From Pomacea canaliculata (lineage: Eukaryota; Mollusca; Gastropoda; Architaenioglossa; Ampullariidae): a DNA stretch of 64,000 nucleotides. The number at the start of each line of letters is the position of its first letter. The stretch's first letter is position 1. The stretch lies in the NCBI RefSeq assembly GCF_003073045.1, contig NC_037592.1, forward strand, positions 9,948,007 through 10,012,006, in the 5' to 3' direction. The notes beneath the pieces are model-generated. The model did no database searches. It had not been told where the DNA came from and saw nothing but the letters and a program-made list of their open reading frames with translations. The position numbers were made by a program, and so were the translations under genes. Positions 26,901 through 37,700 of this stretch are shown here, piece by piece.

Positions 26901-28168
26901 CTTTGTCAAGTAGGAAGTAGAATAAAAAGAATGAATACCAAATGAATTTAATATTGGCATTTGGGTAATTTTTACATTTATTTCGCAATGAAATCAAGAC
27001 CAATGCTCCTTCAGCAATTTTTTTTGGTCTGATTCATCAATTTCTTTTCTAGTGTTACTGAAACAGAATATCATACAGTTTATAACATTACTGATTTGGA
27101 GTTGTTAAAAACTAGCAGACTGACCATTTACTTTTTACATTATTTACTACAATGGTGATTATCCAAATACACCAAGAAATTTGACACTTACTATCATTAT
27201 ATACTGTTGTTAGGATTAAACATCTTTAACATATTAAGCTATTGTTTCAGCAAGGACTAGTGCTGTCAGTGATTAAGTTAATAATCAGAAAAAAAAAACA
27301 ACAAAGAAAAATTTTATTCTGATGCTCTGCATTGCTTACTCCCTCCTTCCTTTATATTTTGTTTCCTGTCTGCGCACACATACGCCATGTTTCACTCACA
27401 AGGACTGAGTTACTGAGTTCTTGAGCAAGTGACAGGTGTTAATTTCAGTAACACAATAAATTCACTCATGCTTTTTGTGGCACCCATCCTATTCCCTTTT
27501 TTATGTTTTCTGTCTGTCTTTTATTACTTGTCTGCATAGTTGTTTGTCATATATCTTGGGAATAGTCAGTAAAGTACAATAAAAACAAACAAGAATACTG
27601 GTTCTGACTCGCATGTCTTGATTTGGTAGACTGCTGATTTTTAATTTAATGATTTATGCAAAGTCTGCAATTTAGATGACATCTGCTACCACCACCACCA
27701 TACACCAAACCTAAGGATGAAGATGCATTCATCCTGAGATTAACTGACACTAGGAACAGTCAAGTCAGGAACAAATAAAAATAAACAATAAATAACCCTG
27801 ATAGTATGATGTTGTAAGAAATGCCTTTTGCTGACTGGAATAAAAACAAACTGAGGGAAATATAAACAGATGCCACATGTAGATATAAAATACCTTAAAC
27901 TCTGGTCCCACAGATTCACCAATGAATAATGTATCAGAAGTAGCTAATGATGTCAATGACTGACACCACTCACCAGGATATCTTCAGTACTAAAACCCAG
28001 ATGTTCTGCCAAACCCCGCCAGTCATTGTTGCTGATGGGGCTGTTTGGGTCCAGCTTTTTGGCCAGTTTATTCCAAGTGGAAAAATTGACCAATCGCCAT
28101 GGCAGTGATGTTCCCTCCTCCAGCATTTTGCTGCGTCCTCCTGTATCAAATTTCTCTTCTTTGTCCAT
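20558..28168 (-). CDS. Death-SEFIR adaptor 1 (Act1/CIKS-like, MyD88-like N-terminus)
   Basis: Seven coding exons (28168-27974, 25497-25350, 25079-24997, 24795-23632, 22394-22130, 21550-21360, 20929-20558) join with matching phases into 805 codons. Residues about 22-114 form a death domain (DWRGLAEHLGF, VNKVLRALKVMQREDALQIL). Residues 115-142 resemble the MyD88 intermediate segment (DIEQKYLDL). Residues 143-618 are a low-complexity linker. Residues about 622-775 are a SEFIR domain (KVFVTYANDSKQHSHQV, ADFILVCLSPQYV, SRFVPLFFEG, TPSWLTHHLVYHWP), close in pattern to human Act1/TRAF3IP2. By family knowledge the SEFIR domain docks on IL-17 receptors and the death domain on other death-domain proteins, in the cytosol. 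A PGQLT sequence at about 598-602 fits the PxQxT TRAF2/3-binding pattern. No clear TRAF6 motif was seen. A second such gene lies upstream in the same orientation. Confidence 0.85.
21360..21550 (-). CDS. adaptor 1 exon 6: first half of SEFIR domain
   Basis: The exon begins in phase 1 after TCTCTTTCAG and ends GAG/GTATTT in phase 0. It encodes the first SEFIR strand and helix (HIKVFVTYANDSKQH), the second strand (GFSCCVDVYS) and the following acidic/basic loop. Confidence 0.9.
22130..22394 (-). CDS. adaptor 1 exon 5: linker with PxQxT motif
   Basis: The acceptor is TATTTTAG and the donor AAAAAAG/GTAACA. The 88 codons are Ser/Gly-rich and then Lys-rich, with PGQLT in the second half. The exon leaves phase 1 immediately before the SEFIR domain, as does the matching exon of adaptor 2. 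Confidence 0.85.
22395..23631 (-). other. adaptor 1 intron 4
   Basis: An AT-rich intron of 1.2 kb between the linker exons. Several short frames occur, none supported. Confidence 0.6.
23632..24795 (-). CDS. adaptor 1 exon 4: long low-complexity linker
   Basis: The exon has 388 codons, phase 0 at both ends, with a donor of ATTAAG/GTAAGT. It starts with a Cys/His/Ser/Pro-rich block (about residues 143-212), continues with a 13-residue repeat in two copies (residues 239-264), then a Ser/Gly/Asn-rich region. No folded domain was recognised. All three frames are open for roughly the first 190 nt; the chosen frame is fixed by the phases on both sides. Confidence 0.8.
24430..24507 (-). repeat. in-frame 39-bp tandem repeat, two copies
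   Basis: Two adjacent 13-codon units read IMSDHTNANHLTP and IMSDHTNPNLLTP. At DNA level the copies differ at only a few bases. Such a repeat can change copy number by slippage without breaking the frame. Confidence 0.8.
24997..25079 (-). CDS. adaptor 1 exon 3: MyD88-like intermediate segment
   Basis: This 83-nt exon runs phase 1 to phase 0, between CATTTCAG and CCG/GTAAGC. It encodes DIEQKYLDLQHESELAHAVE and eight more residues. From memory, human MyD88 has a separate exon for its intermediate domain directly after the death domain, starting with a similar acidic/KY pattern. Confidence 0.8.
25350..25497 (-). CDS. adaptor 1 exon 2: second half of death domain
   Basis: The acceptor is TGTGTAG and the donor CCAG/GTGTGA. 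The exon encodes VLEANSEGKTVSLFKSYMRE and the last two helices of the death domain (VNKVLRALKVM, REDALQILLDAV). Confidence 0.85.
25501..27973 (-). other. adaptor 1 intron between the death-domain exons
   Basis: This intron interrupts the death domain after EDIL in phase 0. It is AT-rich and contains a TG/CG microsatellite at about 26862-26892 and poly-A tracts. No gene or recognisable transposon was seen. Confidence 0.6.
26862..26892. repeat. TG/CG dinucleotide microsatellite
   Basis: The run passes from (TG)n through TGCG units into (GC)n. It is an ordinary simple repeat inside an intron. Confidence 0.9.
27974..28168 (-). CDS. adaptor 1 exon 1 (coding): start and first half of death domain
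   Basis: The start ATG at 28168 opens 65 codons ending EDIL at a CTG/GTGAGT donor, phase 0. The exon itself probably begins at 28181, after the acceptor CTTCCTCTGTCTTAAATAG. The NNDWRGLAEHLGF core is the most diagnostic death-domain stretch. This is the first ATG in this frame after the acceptor. Confidence 0.85.
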
Positions 28169-28181
28169 GACTAGTGCTTAC

Positions 28182-29458
28182 CTATTTAAGACAGAGGAAG
28201 ACAAAAAGTGGGCTGTTGTTATACTGAAAAATACTTGTTCAGGTGATTTTTCATTTTCTTTGGTCTGTGGCGTCCTAAATTTCCTCTATGTTTTGATACA
28301 GCCCCAACCTCACCTCTCATCCCCATCATCAAAAGTTATAAAATCTAATGATCAACTGCTAAGAAAAAGATCTGTGTTATTAAATAAGCTGCTTCTCCAT
28401 TGTATGAGTTTTTTTTGTAACAAGATAAGATTAAACTGCTCACACCAAAATTTAGTAATAATGCTGTTCAAAGAAAATTTTATCATTTTCAATTATTTTC
28501 ATCAAGATTTGGGCAAAAAAATTCTTTTTAATGGTCTAATGAGTATCTTAACTACTTAAGGTAAACTAATGGTAAGGGAGAGTTAAATAGTTAAATACTG
28601 TGGCTGCGTTGAAACTGTCCACTACTACAGTTTATATCAACAAATGACGGCAATACAATCCTGTTGAGACCTCTATGGATTATAACCATACATTTCATGA
28701 AAACAAAAGATTTTTTAAGATTAACGGATATATATATATATTTTGAACTATTTTTATGATAGATATTGTGCTCACACTATCAAGAAACTTATAAATGATG
28801 GATGAAACATGCCCCCCCACCACCACATATATAACTAAATGCTTTGGCTATTTAGTAAAGGAAAAATAATCACAAAGTTTGGCCATACAATGTTCAGAAT
28901 TTCCTTGTTTAATGGCAGTCTCTGAAACCACCTGTCAGTGGTTTGAACAGATTTACACTTGTGTCAGACTCTTTTTAACCCGGCCTGACTTCCTCTGAGT
29001 TTTTGCTTTTCGCAGATGAGGCTGAAAACAGAAACAATCTTTGTTACCATTTCTGATTTCGATTGAAGAAATGGCTTATTGTTCAAAACATGAACAATTC
29101 CCTCTCTTGGTTTCCCTCCCCAGCGAGCTATATATTGAACACAGTGCCTCAGTATGCCCCTAAATTTCTTTAAAACTGTTGTTTGTTGGAGTAATTAAAA
29201 CATGATAATAATATCGGTGTATCTTCAACCCGCGATAAAACATCTAACACAGCAACTAAAAACACTGTTTGACGAAGACGTGATTTATATCAAATAACGC
29301 AACAGCACAAATATAGGTCAAAAACAGTAATAGAAAGGAACGGAAACTAATGTGTTTTTTTCTTGGTATGAATAAAAATCGAAACACCACAGTTGGGAAA
29401 ACACCCGTCAAATTTGTTAATAACACCAAGGAATAAGAAGAAAGGTGGAAATTCTCAC
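28182..29458 (-). other. adaptor 1 first intron (5' UTR)
   Basis: The 1.3 kb between the non-coding exon and the coding start contains a TA run near 28730 and a C-rich tract near 28812. Nothing else was recognised. Confidence 0.5.
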
Positions 29459-29530
29459 CAGACAAGGAAGTTTCTTGGCGATGGCGCCATTTTGTTATTC
29501 TATGGTGCAGCGAGGTCGGGGGTCAAGGCT
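29459..29530 (-). promoter_or_regulatory. adaptor 1 5' non-coding exon with YY1-like site and uORF
   Basis: The minus strand reads ACAAAATGGCGCCATC, matching the YY1 core-promoter motif, followed by a CTG/GTGAGA donor at 29459/29458. Joined to the acceptor at 28181, an upstream ATG here would give an 11-codon frame (MAPSPRNFLVW) whose stop codon is created at the junction. The upstream limit is approximate. Confidence 0.5.
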
Positions 29531-29539
29531 GCACTTGGA

Positions 29540-30630
29540 GTGCTTTCACGTGGCCGCTACAGACGTTCACAGACTTACAGCTGCACAGCGCATCGTGTGT
29601 GTGTGCGTGTGTGTGTGGAGGGGGAGGGGGTCGCTCGTGAAAGTACATTCAAGCTCGACCATCTGCTGAGCAGTGAGAGAACAGACACAGCAGACGTGAA
29701 CAGTATGTATATATAGCTCTACCACGGGTGTACACACATAACGTACATTAATGTTTCATCAAACCGAAAACCCTGCAGTCTCTTGATACTTGTAACGACC
29801 ACAAGAAGATATACTGACTTAATAAATGGATAAATATAGTCTGAAACTTTTTTTTTTAAAGATCAGCGATCGTGATTAATTTGCTTATACATAAATTGTA
29901 CGTATCATGATACGCCCCTCAATGACAAGCAAGAATTATAACTCTGCGTGATCGAATTCTACCTGTTTTTTTATTTCTTTAAACGACGAAAATGTCTTCT
30001 CGTCGTTTGACGTCTTCTGCACCTGATAACGTACGGTACAGTATTACATGAGCTACTGACCAGATCCATTCCCATTGTTGAGCAATCATGCAGTTCCATG
30101 TGCTAGTCTTAGTTTTAATCTTGCAACGGCTACAGTTTCACTGCAGTCAGCTATATATATATATGCACATTCTCCCATCCTCCATGAATTTAGCAACAAC
30201 AAACTATGATTATAAACTAACGGGTATTATATTGGGAGGATACATATACCTACTTTTGCATGCATGCACGTTATATACGTGCCCGTAGATTAACATGTGT
30301 GAATATATAGTTGTTATTGACTTCGGTCCTTGCTGCATATATGTCATCAGTACAATTAAACCCTCGATCTCCTATACAGCTGTAGATAGTCAGCCGTCCT
30401 TATCGTGTCCAGAATTGGTGTCAGTTCGCACGATTACAAGATCTGCTTTTATTGTATACATGTATTGTCTTAAAGAGCAGACGATTATTTCAAGGACCAT
30501 GCATTTAGTGATAAACCTCATTATTAAGACTTTTACTGGCATTTAGTTTTACTAGCCATTTCATAATTTGTGCTTTGTTCTGTTGGTGAGGCTAACAGAG
30601 CCATGAGTACAGCCCTTTAATTCCATAGTA
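29540..30630. other. spacer upstream of adaptor 1, no gene recognised
   Basis: The stretch contains a (TG)n run near 29600 and short open frames. It should include the proximal promoter of adaptor 1. No TATA box was identified at a sensible distance. Confidence 0.4.
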
Positions 30631-30639
30631 ATCTTTACC

Positions 30640-30830
30640 TTCTCCCGCTTCAAGATTTTATCAAAAGCTTTTTCCAGGTTGATCAAGACTGTGATGGTGT
30701 GCTTTTTTTAAAATTTATTTTTGTCTTGAAAAGCAATTCTTTGTTTCCTGTGCTAGATAAGCCACCTGATCTTTTGTGGATCTGTTCTGCCGAAAACCAG
30801 CCCTTTTGTTACTGATGATTTCTTGATGGA
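30640..30830 (-). mobile_element. LINE reverse-transcriptase fragment
   Basis: On the minus strand, pieces resemble the non-LTR retrotransposon reverse transcriptase: an Arg/Ser-poor version of the QAGF.Q.RST..QVAYLAQ block and then HTITVLINLEKAFDKI, the catalytic LEKAFD motif. The frame is broken by an A/T-rich insertion. It is a dead remnant. Confidence 0.6.
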
Positions 30831-31509
30831 TGTGAGATAAGCGTTAACACAAGAATAAACTGAAATGGTGTCGAGAAAATAATTGATTTTTACATCAAGC
30901 AAACGGCCGTGAAAATGAGCCAATCAGAAAAAAACCCCAAAAACAATAACAACAACGAAGTCAGATAACAGCAAAACTGGATCTGTTATTTCTAGGTGTA
31001 TTATTTTAAATTTAAAGACTGAGGAAGACACACACATATATATATAGTCCCCTTTTACACGTGACCTAACTAAATTAAGGTGGACTAGCTACTTTCTCAC
31101 TGCTCGACAGCCACAAGGCTATTTTTGTTAAGGAAAGCTTGCTTTTATTGTTAGGAAAGTTCAAAGCAGACGATATTGCTTGGGTCACACTTGTCAAAAG
31201 CACATTGGCATTCTTTGACTCCAAAATGGCAAAAAGCCTGTAAAAACTTTGTCACGAAGCACCTGGTTCAAGGCCAGAACAACATGACCGAAGTCAGGAT
31301 AATTATAGGTGGGCAGCGGTCAGTAAAGGGAAGGCTTTCTGTCCGCTTTTACGACTTGACAGGTCGCCTTGATTGATGAAGGCGATCGAGGGCCCAAGGA
31401 TGGGGGTTAGGACTTAGCTGTTTAGGGGTATAGCGCGATGGGCAGTATAGTTTCTTTAGTAAAATATCGATGTCTGGGCAGAGTAGATTTGTTTCTGGGG
31501 GTCACGGGG

Positions 31510-32690
31510 TTAGATCCTGGAACAACAGGATCGAGTGGAAAAGTCAACTGAAGTCTCATCGACTTCGAGAAGGCATTTGACAGCTGACATCGTACCTCTC
31601 TGTGGAAGATTCTACCTCATTATGGCATCCCGAAGAAACTGGTCAACGTAATCAAGTCTTTATACAAAAACTTAAGTGCCACGTCATCCACAAACAGGGG
31701 TGCATCCTGTCACCGATCCTATTTTCAGTGGCCATTGATTGGCTTATGCACCATGTCACTCGGGGAAGTAGACAGCGCCTACAGTGGATTCTAACCACAG
31801 TCTTGGAGGATCTAGACTATGACCTAAGACTATATTATCCCATAAACACCAAGACCGAAAATCTTAGTAAGACTGCCAGCGTGATAACACTCATTGTCAA
31901 CAACTGAAAAACACAAGTAAGGAACAACGTACAGCGAGACAGCTTTTCCACCCAAGACTATTTTTCCAAGCGAGGAATGCAGAAGCTGGGTTTTCTAGTG
32001 TTGCTGAATGATTTAGCAGACATTCTCTTGGTATTTTTTTATCATAACCAAAAATAAATTTTTAGTTGTATGTGTTTAGCTTTTTCATGTTATTTTTATT
32101 TACATTTGACTTGTATAGTTACTTGTAGTTACTCTTTAGCAGACGATCAAACACCCACTCGCGCAGTGATATCAAAAGAAAATAGTCCGCTATCCACATC
32201 TCTTTGTAAGCTGTAATAATTTGAACCTAAAAGTTTCATGTGTTTCTCAACTGTTAAATTTCATTTTGTAGTATGCTCAGACCATTGGCTCTCGCTGAGT
32301 TCGGTTCTGTCCTTACAACAAGCCGCATACCTCGCTTGGAAAAATAGTCTTGGGTGGAAAAGCTGTCTCGCTACATCGGCTAGTGGACGTATTGACGTAA
32401 TAGTATTTGCGTACCTTATACAGCAAAGGTGACAGCTGACGGTGACTGCATGTGAACAGGATGTCAACACCAGGATCAACAAAGCCAACCAGTTAGCTTT
32501 TGCAATGCGTAAGCCCATCTGGAGATTCACACAAACATCAGTACCTATCTTCAATATGAGTCGGAGGCAAACCGTCGAGAAGGATCTAAAGAACAGAGAT
32601 GGCGGACAGAACCAGATGGAGGTCCATTGCTGTCGCTTCACGTGCCAGACGGCACAGAGAGGACTGATCGCGTGTTTGATTCCATAGAAT
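31510..32690 (+). mobile_element. dead LINE copy interrupted by an inverted-repeat element
   Basis: Plus-strand fragments in several frames give IDFEKAFDS, SLWKILPHYGIPKKLVNVIK, QGCILSPILFSVAIDWLM and LTTVLEDLDYD, which are reverse-transcriptase blocks. After the insertion at 31933-32372 they continue with KVTADGD, QDVNTRINKAN and AMRKPIW. Stops, frameshifts and deletions are numerous, so the element is inactive. The family resembles RTE-like LINEs common in molluscs, by memory. Confidence 0.7.
31933..32372. mobile_element. 440-bp element with 48-bp terminal inverted repeats
   Basis: The left arm 31933-31980 (AGCGAGACAGCTTTTCCACC...) and the right arm 32325-32372 are reverse complements with a single mismatch over 48 bp. 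The 344 bp between are AT-rich and have no coding frame. It splits a LINE copy, so it was probably inserted later. The target duplication is at most 2-3 bp, so the superfamily is undecided. Confidence 0.75.
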
Positions 32691-32699
32691 TCAACAATA

Positions 32700-34382
32700 A
32701 TTTCTCTTTTGTGATTAATAATAATTTGATGTTGTTGTACAACAGTGTTGTCAGTTGTTCTCTGAGCACGCGAACGAAAGGAATTACTTGTGCGAGAGGC
32801 GTGCGAAATGAGACGAGTGACATGAGAGGATGAAAGTCGGGCGTGAGAAGAGCCAGCTGAAGTGTTCCCTTTCCCCTCGGGCTGTTTAATCCATCCCTTC
32901 AGTTTCGTCACAAACTTGATGATTAGCATCACAAAAGTGAAGAGAGTGCATGCGATATTTGCAGCAGAAAACAGCATTAGAAAGGTGAAATGTATGACAG
33001 AATATCACATATTTCTAGAAAAGATATGTATGTTTGCCCTATCTTTCACATTTGTATGGCAAATTTTGAGCCACAGCAAATATAATGTACGCACACACTC
33101 AAACACACTGACAACAACAGCTACATAATTCTCAGTAAATGTTGTAATTATCACAACTATAAACAGGTATAAAATTAAGTCACAAAGTTAATGGAATGCT
33201 GTATACCACTTCAGAATCATTCTGCACGAGAAAAACCTTCTGGGATACCTGCACAGAACTACATCATTTGGAACACATAAGATTTACACCAAAGCTCAAC
33301 ATATATAAAATATCACCTTCAACAAAGCAAACCAATTCCAGTGATAATCACTGGGACACTGGATTTTTTTATTTTTTACTCATATTTTTAAAACTTATTT
33401 TATATTCTTTTTATAAAACTTATATTTTACATTTTATATTCAAACAGTTTAGAACTAAGTCTATTAACTTTTCCTATACACCTCAACCCACAGACGCGAA
33501 TGTCTTCATAGTTAAAGCTCAATTATGTTGATTCATCTGTATTAACACATTAGTGCACATTTAAAAATATAACTTACTTTGATTACTTGTTTGGTAACTT
33601 GCAACTTACATATATTAACAACAATCACTGGCATGAGCCTCACATATCAATAGTAATCTGATAACATGATTTTCTGCCAGTTATGTGAAAACGCTCTTTA
33701 CTTACAACTTACATGCTTTGCAACTATATAGCAAGTCAAAAAAAAAAACTATTTTTATGAGTGTACAATGTGCAAATAGGCTTTGCTGTCTTCAACACCA
33801 TAAACAGCACAGCAAACACGGTAAATATTCGTGCAAATACATCAGCACAGATATGTGAGCATGTGCAGATCAAGTTTAACTGTATAAAAGCTAATGTATG
33901 ATGATAGACTCCATTACAACATAAGAACGAACTGTCTAAGAGTTCTGTTATTTCATTCTAGCTGTTTAAGCTAAAAATGATTTGAACAACTGATATGAAC
34001 TACATTATCACTTTAAGAAAGTTTATAATGTTGCATACGTCACTCAAAAAATAAGCCACAAAATAAAATTTTTAATGTAACAGCTGATAGACTTTCTTAT
34101 GCACTTTTTTTTAAATGGTGTCCATCCTATCGCTCCTGACTACCCTGTCAATTTGTGGTATCACAAACAAGATGAATTGTTCTTTTACAGGGTTCCACAT
34201 CACATGACATGACTCAGAGTGACGTGTGTTTTCACGCCCATCACCCCACACTTCCAGTCCCAGCTCTCACAGCCCATGCTACCTTTCTCTCTCTAGTCAT
34301 CAAATACTTCAAGAATAGGTATTTCTTTTTTCTTTAGTTCCCCTGAATGCCATTAACATTTGATCAAGGTTATGTTTATGAT
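32700..34382. other. spacer between LINE debris and adaptor 2
   Basis: No gene recognised. The part next to 34382 is presumably the 3' UTR of adaptor 2, but I saw no canonical AATAAA on the minus strand close to the stop. Confidence 0.4.
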
Positions 34383-34703
34383 TTACTCCTCTGATGAATG
34401 TGTACGGACTTCTGTTTGCAATAGTTCTGCCACATCTTCTGAGCCTTGCTTCTTGGGAAAATAGTAGTATAGCACCTGCGACAAGAACCAAGGGATATGT
34501 TGACGATCTGTGTCCATTGTGGTAAGCAGTACAGGCCACAGGCGGTGTGTTTTGCGCCTCTCATCCACATGTTCGGCATACATTTCCTTAAACATCCACT
34601 GAATAAATGGTTGCCATTTTTCATTTGCAGGTGTGTTGCCACTGCTGTTCGAATCTGAGTATCTCACAAAGTTGGGTGACACAGCAATCACAATCTTTTT
34701 GGC
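34383..34703 (-). CDS. adaptor 2 last exon: second half of SEFIR domain, stop
   Basis: The acceptor is GTCTACAG; 106 codons precede TAA. It starts AKKIVIAVSPNFVRYSDS and contains LWPVLLTTMDTDRQHIPWFL, lining up with the SPQYV and FVPLFF...PSWL segments of adaptor 1. Confidence 0.85.
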   Translation of the reverse strand, partial: AKKIVIAVSPNFVRYSDSNSSGNTPANEKWQPFIQWMFKEMYAEHVDERRKTHRLWPVLLTTMDTDRQHIPWFLSQVLYYYFPKKQGSEDVAELLQTEVRTHSSEE

Positions 34704-37700
34704 CTGTAGACATATCAAATAGGAAAACATGTTTTTAACTGACCTTTTCTTATCCTTCCTTCCTCGTTTGTTTCATTCTTCCCTCCCCAACTCAAAGACA
34801 TAATGATTTTTCAAATCAAATCAAATCAGGCTTTATTGTCTGTCGAGGAGACCCAGGACAGAAATTTTTCTTCGCTCACAAGGGCAGGCATACATACTCT
34901 TCCAGACATTTAACACACAGTTAGGAGTAAAGATATAAAAATTTGTTTCCATGCCTTTAGAAGTCTTGCAACCCCACACAGACTATAGTGGTATTTCTCC
35001 ATTATTGAACCCTATAATCATAATTTCTTTCTTGATTGCAAATATTATACCAAATCCCAGAGAGAATGCACTATATACCCTCATTTCCTTGCAGCTGAAT
35101 GAAAAGCCTCATTTTGAATGACAGGATTCCCACTTTTTCTATCTCTGATCTTTCTGTGACTAACCCCCAGTGTAACCTCAAGACACTACAGTTGTTTTTC
35201 ATGATTACATTGCCATTTTAAATCATCTTAAACATTTTATGTTAATGAAATAGGATTTGAAATTTCCACTTAAAGAATGAGTTCATCATGTTTTAGAGAT
35301 TCAGTTACTTAAAAGTATGAAAGTATATTTTTTTTCGTAAAGGTTATTCAGGTACAGATACTCTTGAATGTATCTGCAACAATAATCATGAGGTAAATCA
35401 TGTAAGGTTTACAATCAGTTACCCTGCACAGTCATAGTGCAAAGTGAACTAGATAGTAAAATGCATAATGTGAGCATTCATGTACAGGAAAGAGCTTCAC
35501 ACCATATTTCTCCATATATAAGCAGTTATGCTCACCTTTTTATAGCAGTTTTTCAAGAAAGCAGCTCTTGTCTGGTTGGGAAGAATAAGTTCTTTTTTCT
35601 GTTTATCTGTTAGCCAGAAGACTGGACATTCCATTGTTGGCACAATGGCTACATGAGGCACCAAAAAATCCTTAAGTACTTGACAGAAGTGTTGAACTTG
35701 GCTACAGCTTGCTGCCTTCTGGTCTGTATCTCCACTTATTATAAGAACAAAGTGCTCTGCAGCATCTGTGGAAAAAAAAAAAGATTTTCTTTGCTAAAGA
35801 GGTAGTGAAAGGTTTAGAAACAAAATAATGCCCCGATCTCTGACCAGAATCTTAGCATTCATTAATTTACACTTTTGTGGAATAAAAATTATTTATTATT
35901 CATCCCAAATCTCCAGTTTCAAACCACCATCATCACACAAATTCTCAACTCTCAGCAGACCATAGTATCCATATTAAAACCAGAGCTAATGATTACTTTT
36001 GCTGTTTACTCTTTAAGCAGCTTTGGTGAGATTTCCAGAAGACCGTAATTTATCAAAATTACAGTCTACTTTCACTTTGTTGTAAAAGTCAGCCTTATAT
36101 ATCTGTTCAACAAATAAGTGTTCCCAGTAACAAGAGAATTTCCACATCTTTGATGATTTATGACTCCTTCTGTGTCTATACCAGTTAGCAGCACTGCATA
36201 AAGGAACATCTGCTTTTTCAGTCCATCTAGTGTATGATACTTAGAAAGCATTGCAATTTCTCTGACCATTTTAGTTGCCTCTTTGCTTTTATCGTTTTTG
36301 TCTGGAAAATTTTATAAGTCATTCCCTCTAAATTTTAAGCATTTTTTTGAGGGAGCAATCCTTTTTTAATCTTCCTCTTTCAACAGTACTCAGACCCTTC
36401 AGTCTAAAACTAAACACTTTAAACTATTTAAAGGCCTCAGCTGAAAAAAATATCATCTAAGTGAATTAAAATAAATTTTGTAAGGATTCCCAGAGGACAA
36501 CAGGATGCCATAAAATGTCCATGACATGAAATCAGAAATACCTAACTTTTCTAAATCATAAATAAAAGTGTAAATGATGGCAAAGTGCTGCCTGAAGTCA
36601 TAATTATAAGTTAAGGCAGGTATAATCAGTGTTTCACTAGAAATTTGGTTAATGCTAGTACATAGTAAATCTTCTTGTTCCTAATCACCTCCAGTGGAGC
36701 ATAGTACATATATACTAAATGCCACAAGCATAGAGTTTCTACAGAAATAAACAGTGTCATTGTTTAGGCAGCAGGTATGCACATACAACTTGGTATTTCA
36801 TGTATTCCGATAGTAAAAAATCAAATGGTGAAGAACGGACACACACACATGTGTATGAATGTACATAAATACCAAAAAAACCAAAAAAAAAAAAAAAAAA
36901 AAAACCCCCGAAAGCAAACAAAACAAAAAAATATCATCCACTGACCACTCCAACAGTCTTTCCAAAAAAAAAAAAAAAAAACACCCTACCCTTGGAACAC
37001 GGTGTTTTCTCAAGAAATGCATCATCTGTAACCTCCATACCATGATTTTCACAACTTAAAACTGTTTCTGTTGCTTCCTTTGGGCATAAAGAAACCATGG
37101 ATGGGGTTTGAAACCTGGCACCATATTTTAAACTCCTCTTGCACAAGAAACGGAATTGTGTTGGCTTTTTCATTGCTGTATATAAAAACCAAGTGCAAAG
37201 TGCAGAAATTCTACCTATACTGTTGTTACTAAAAGTCTCATTAGCAGTCTTTATACTACTACTAAGCTGCGGGAATGAGGCTAACTGCACTGGTCCAACT
37301 GTTGGACTCATCCTGCACTATTTATATTTATAGGGAGTAACATTCAATGACTGCTGAAAGTTAGGTAATTTCCCAGGTTTTCATTATCCTGCTTTCAATT
37401 GGGTAATTATACCCAGACTTGACACTGCCCTATGCAAATGCACAAAAAAAAAAAGGGCACGTGGGTTCAAAGCACTTCCTTGATAAGAATATCAACAATG
37501 AATGAAGACAGCCACTTTGGTTTCAATATTTCGGATGGCATGACTATGTATAAGCTGACACAATTTGAAGCAACTAAAAATGGGTTAATAAATAAAATCT
37601 ACATCGTGAAAGATATTTCTGATAGGCACTTGATCCCAAAGAAGGAAGAACAAGTCTCCCCTCAATACCTTATTAAGGAGCCACTAACTGGGTTAGGACT

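Noticed and set aside
28026..28559. 177-codon plus-strand frame
   Set aside because: Antisense to the death-domain exon of adaptor 1; a shadow of real coding sequence plus intron.
32261..32977. 238-codon open frame, minus strand
   Set aside because: It is antisense to the LINE copy and runs through the inverted-repeat element; the protein has no coherent domain.
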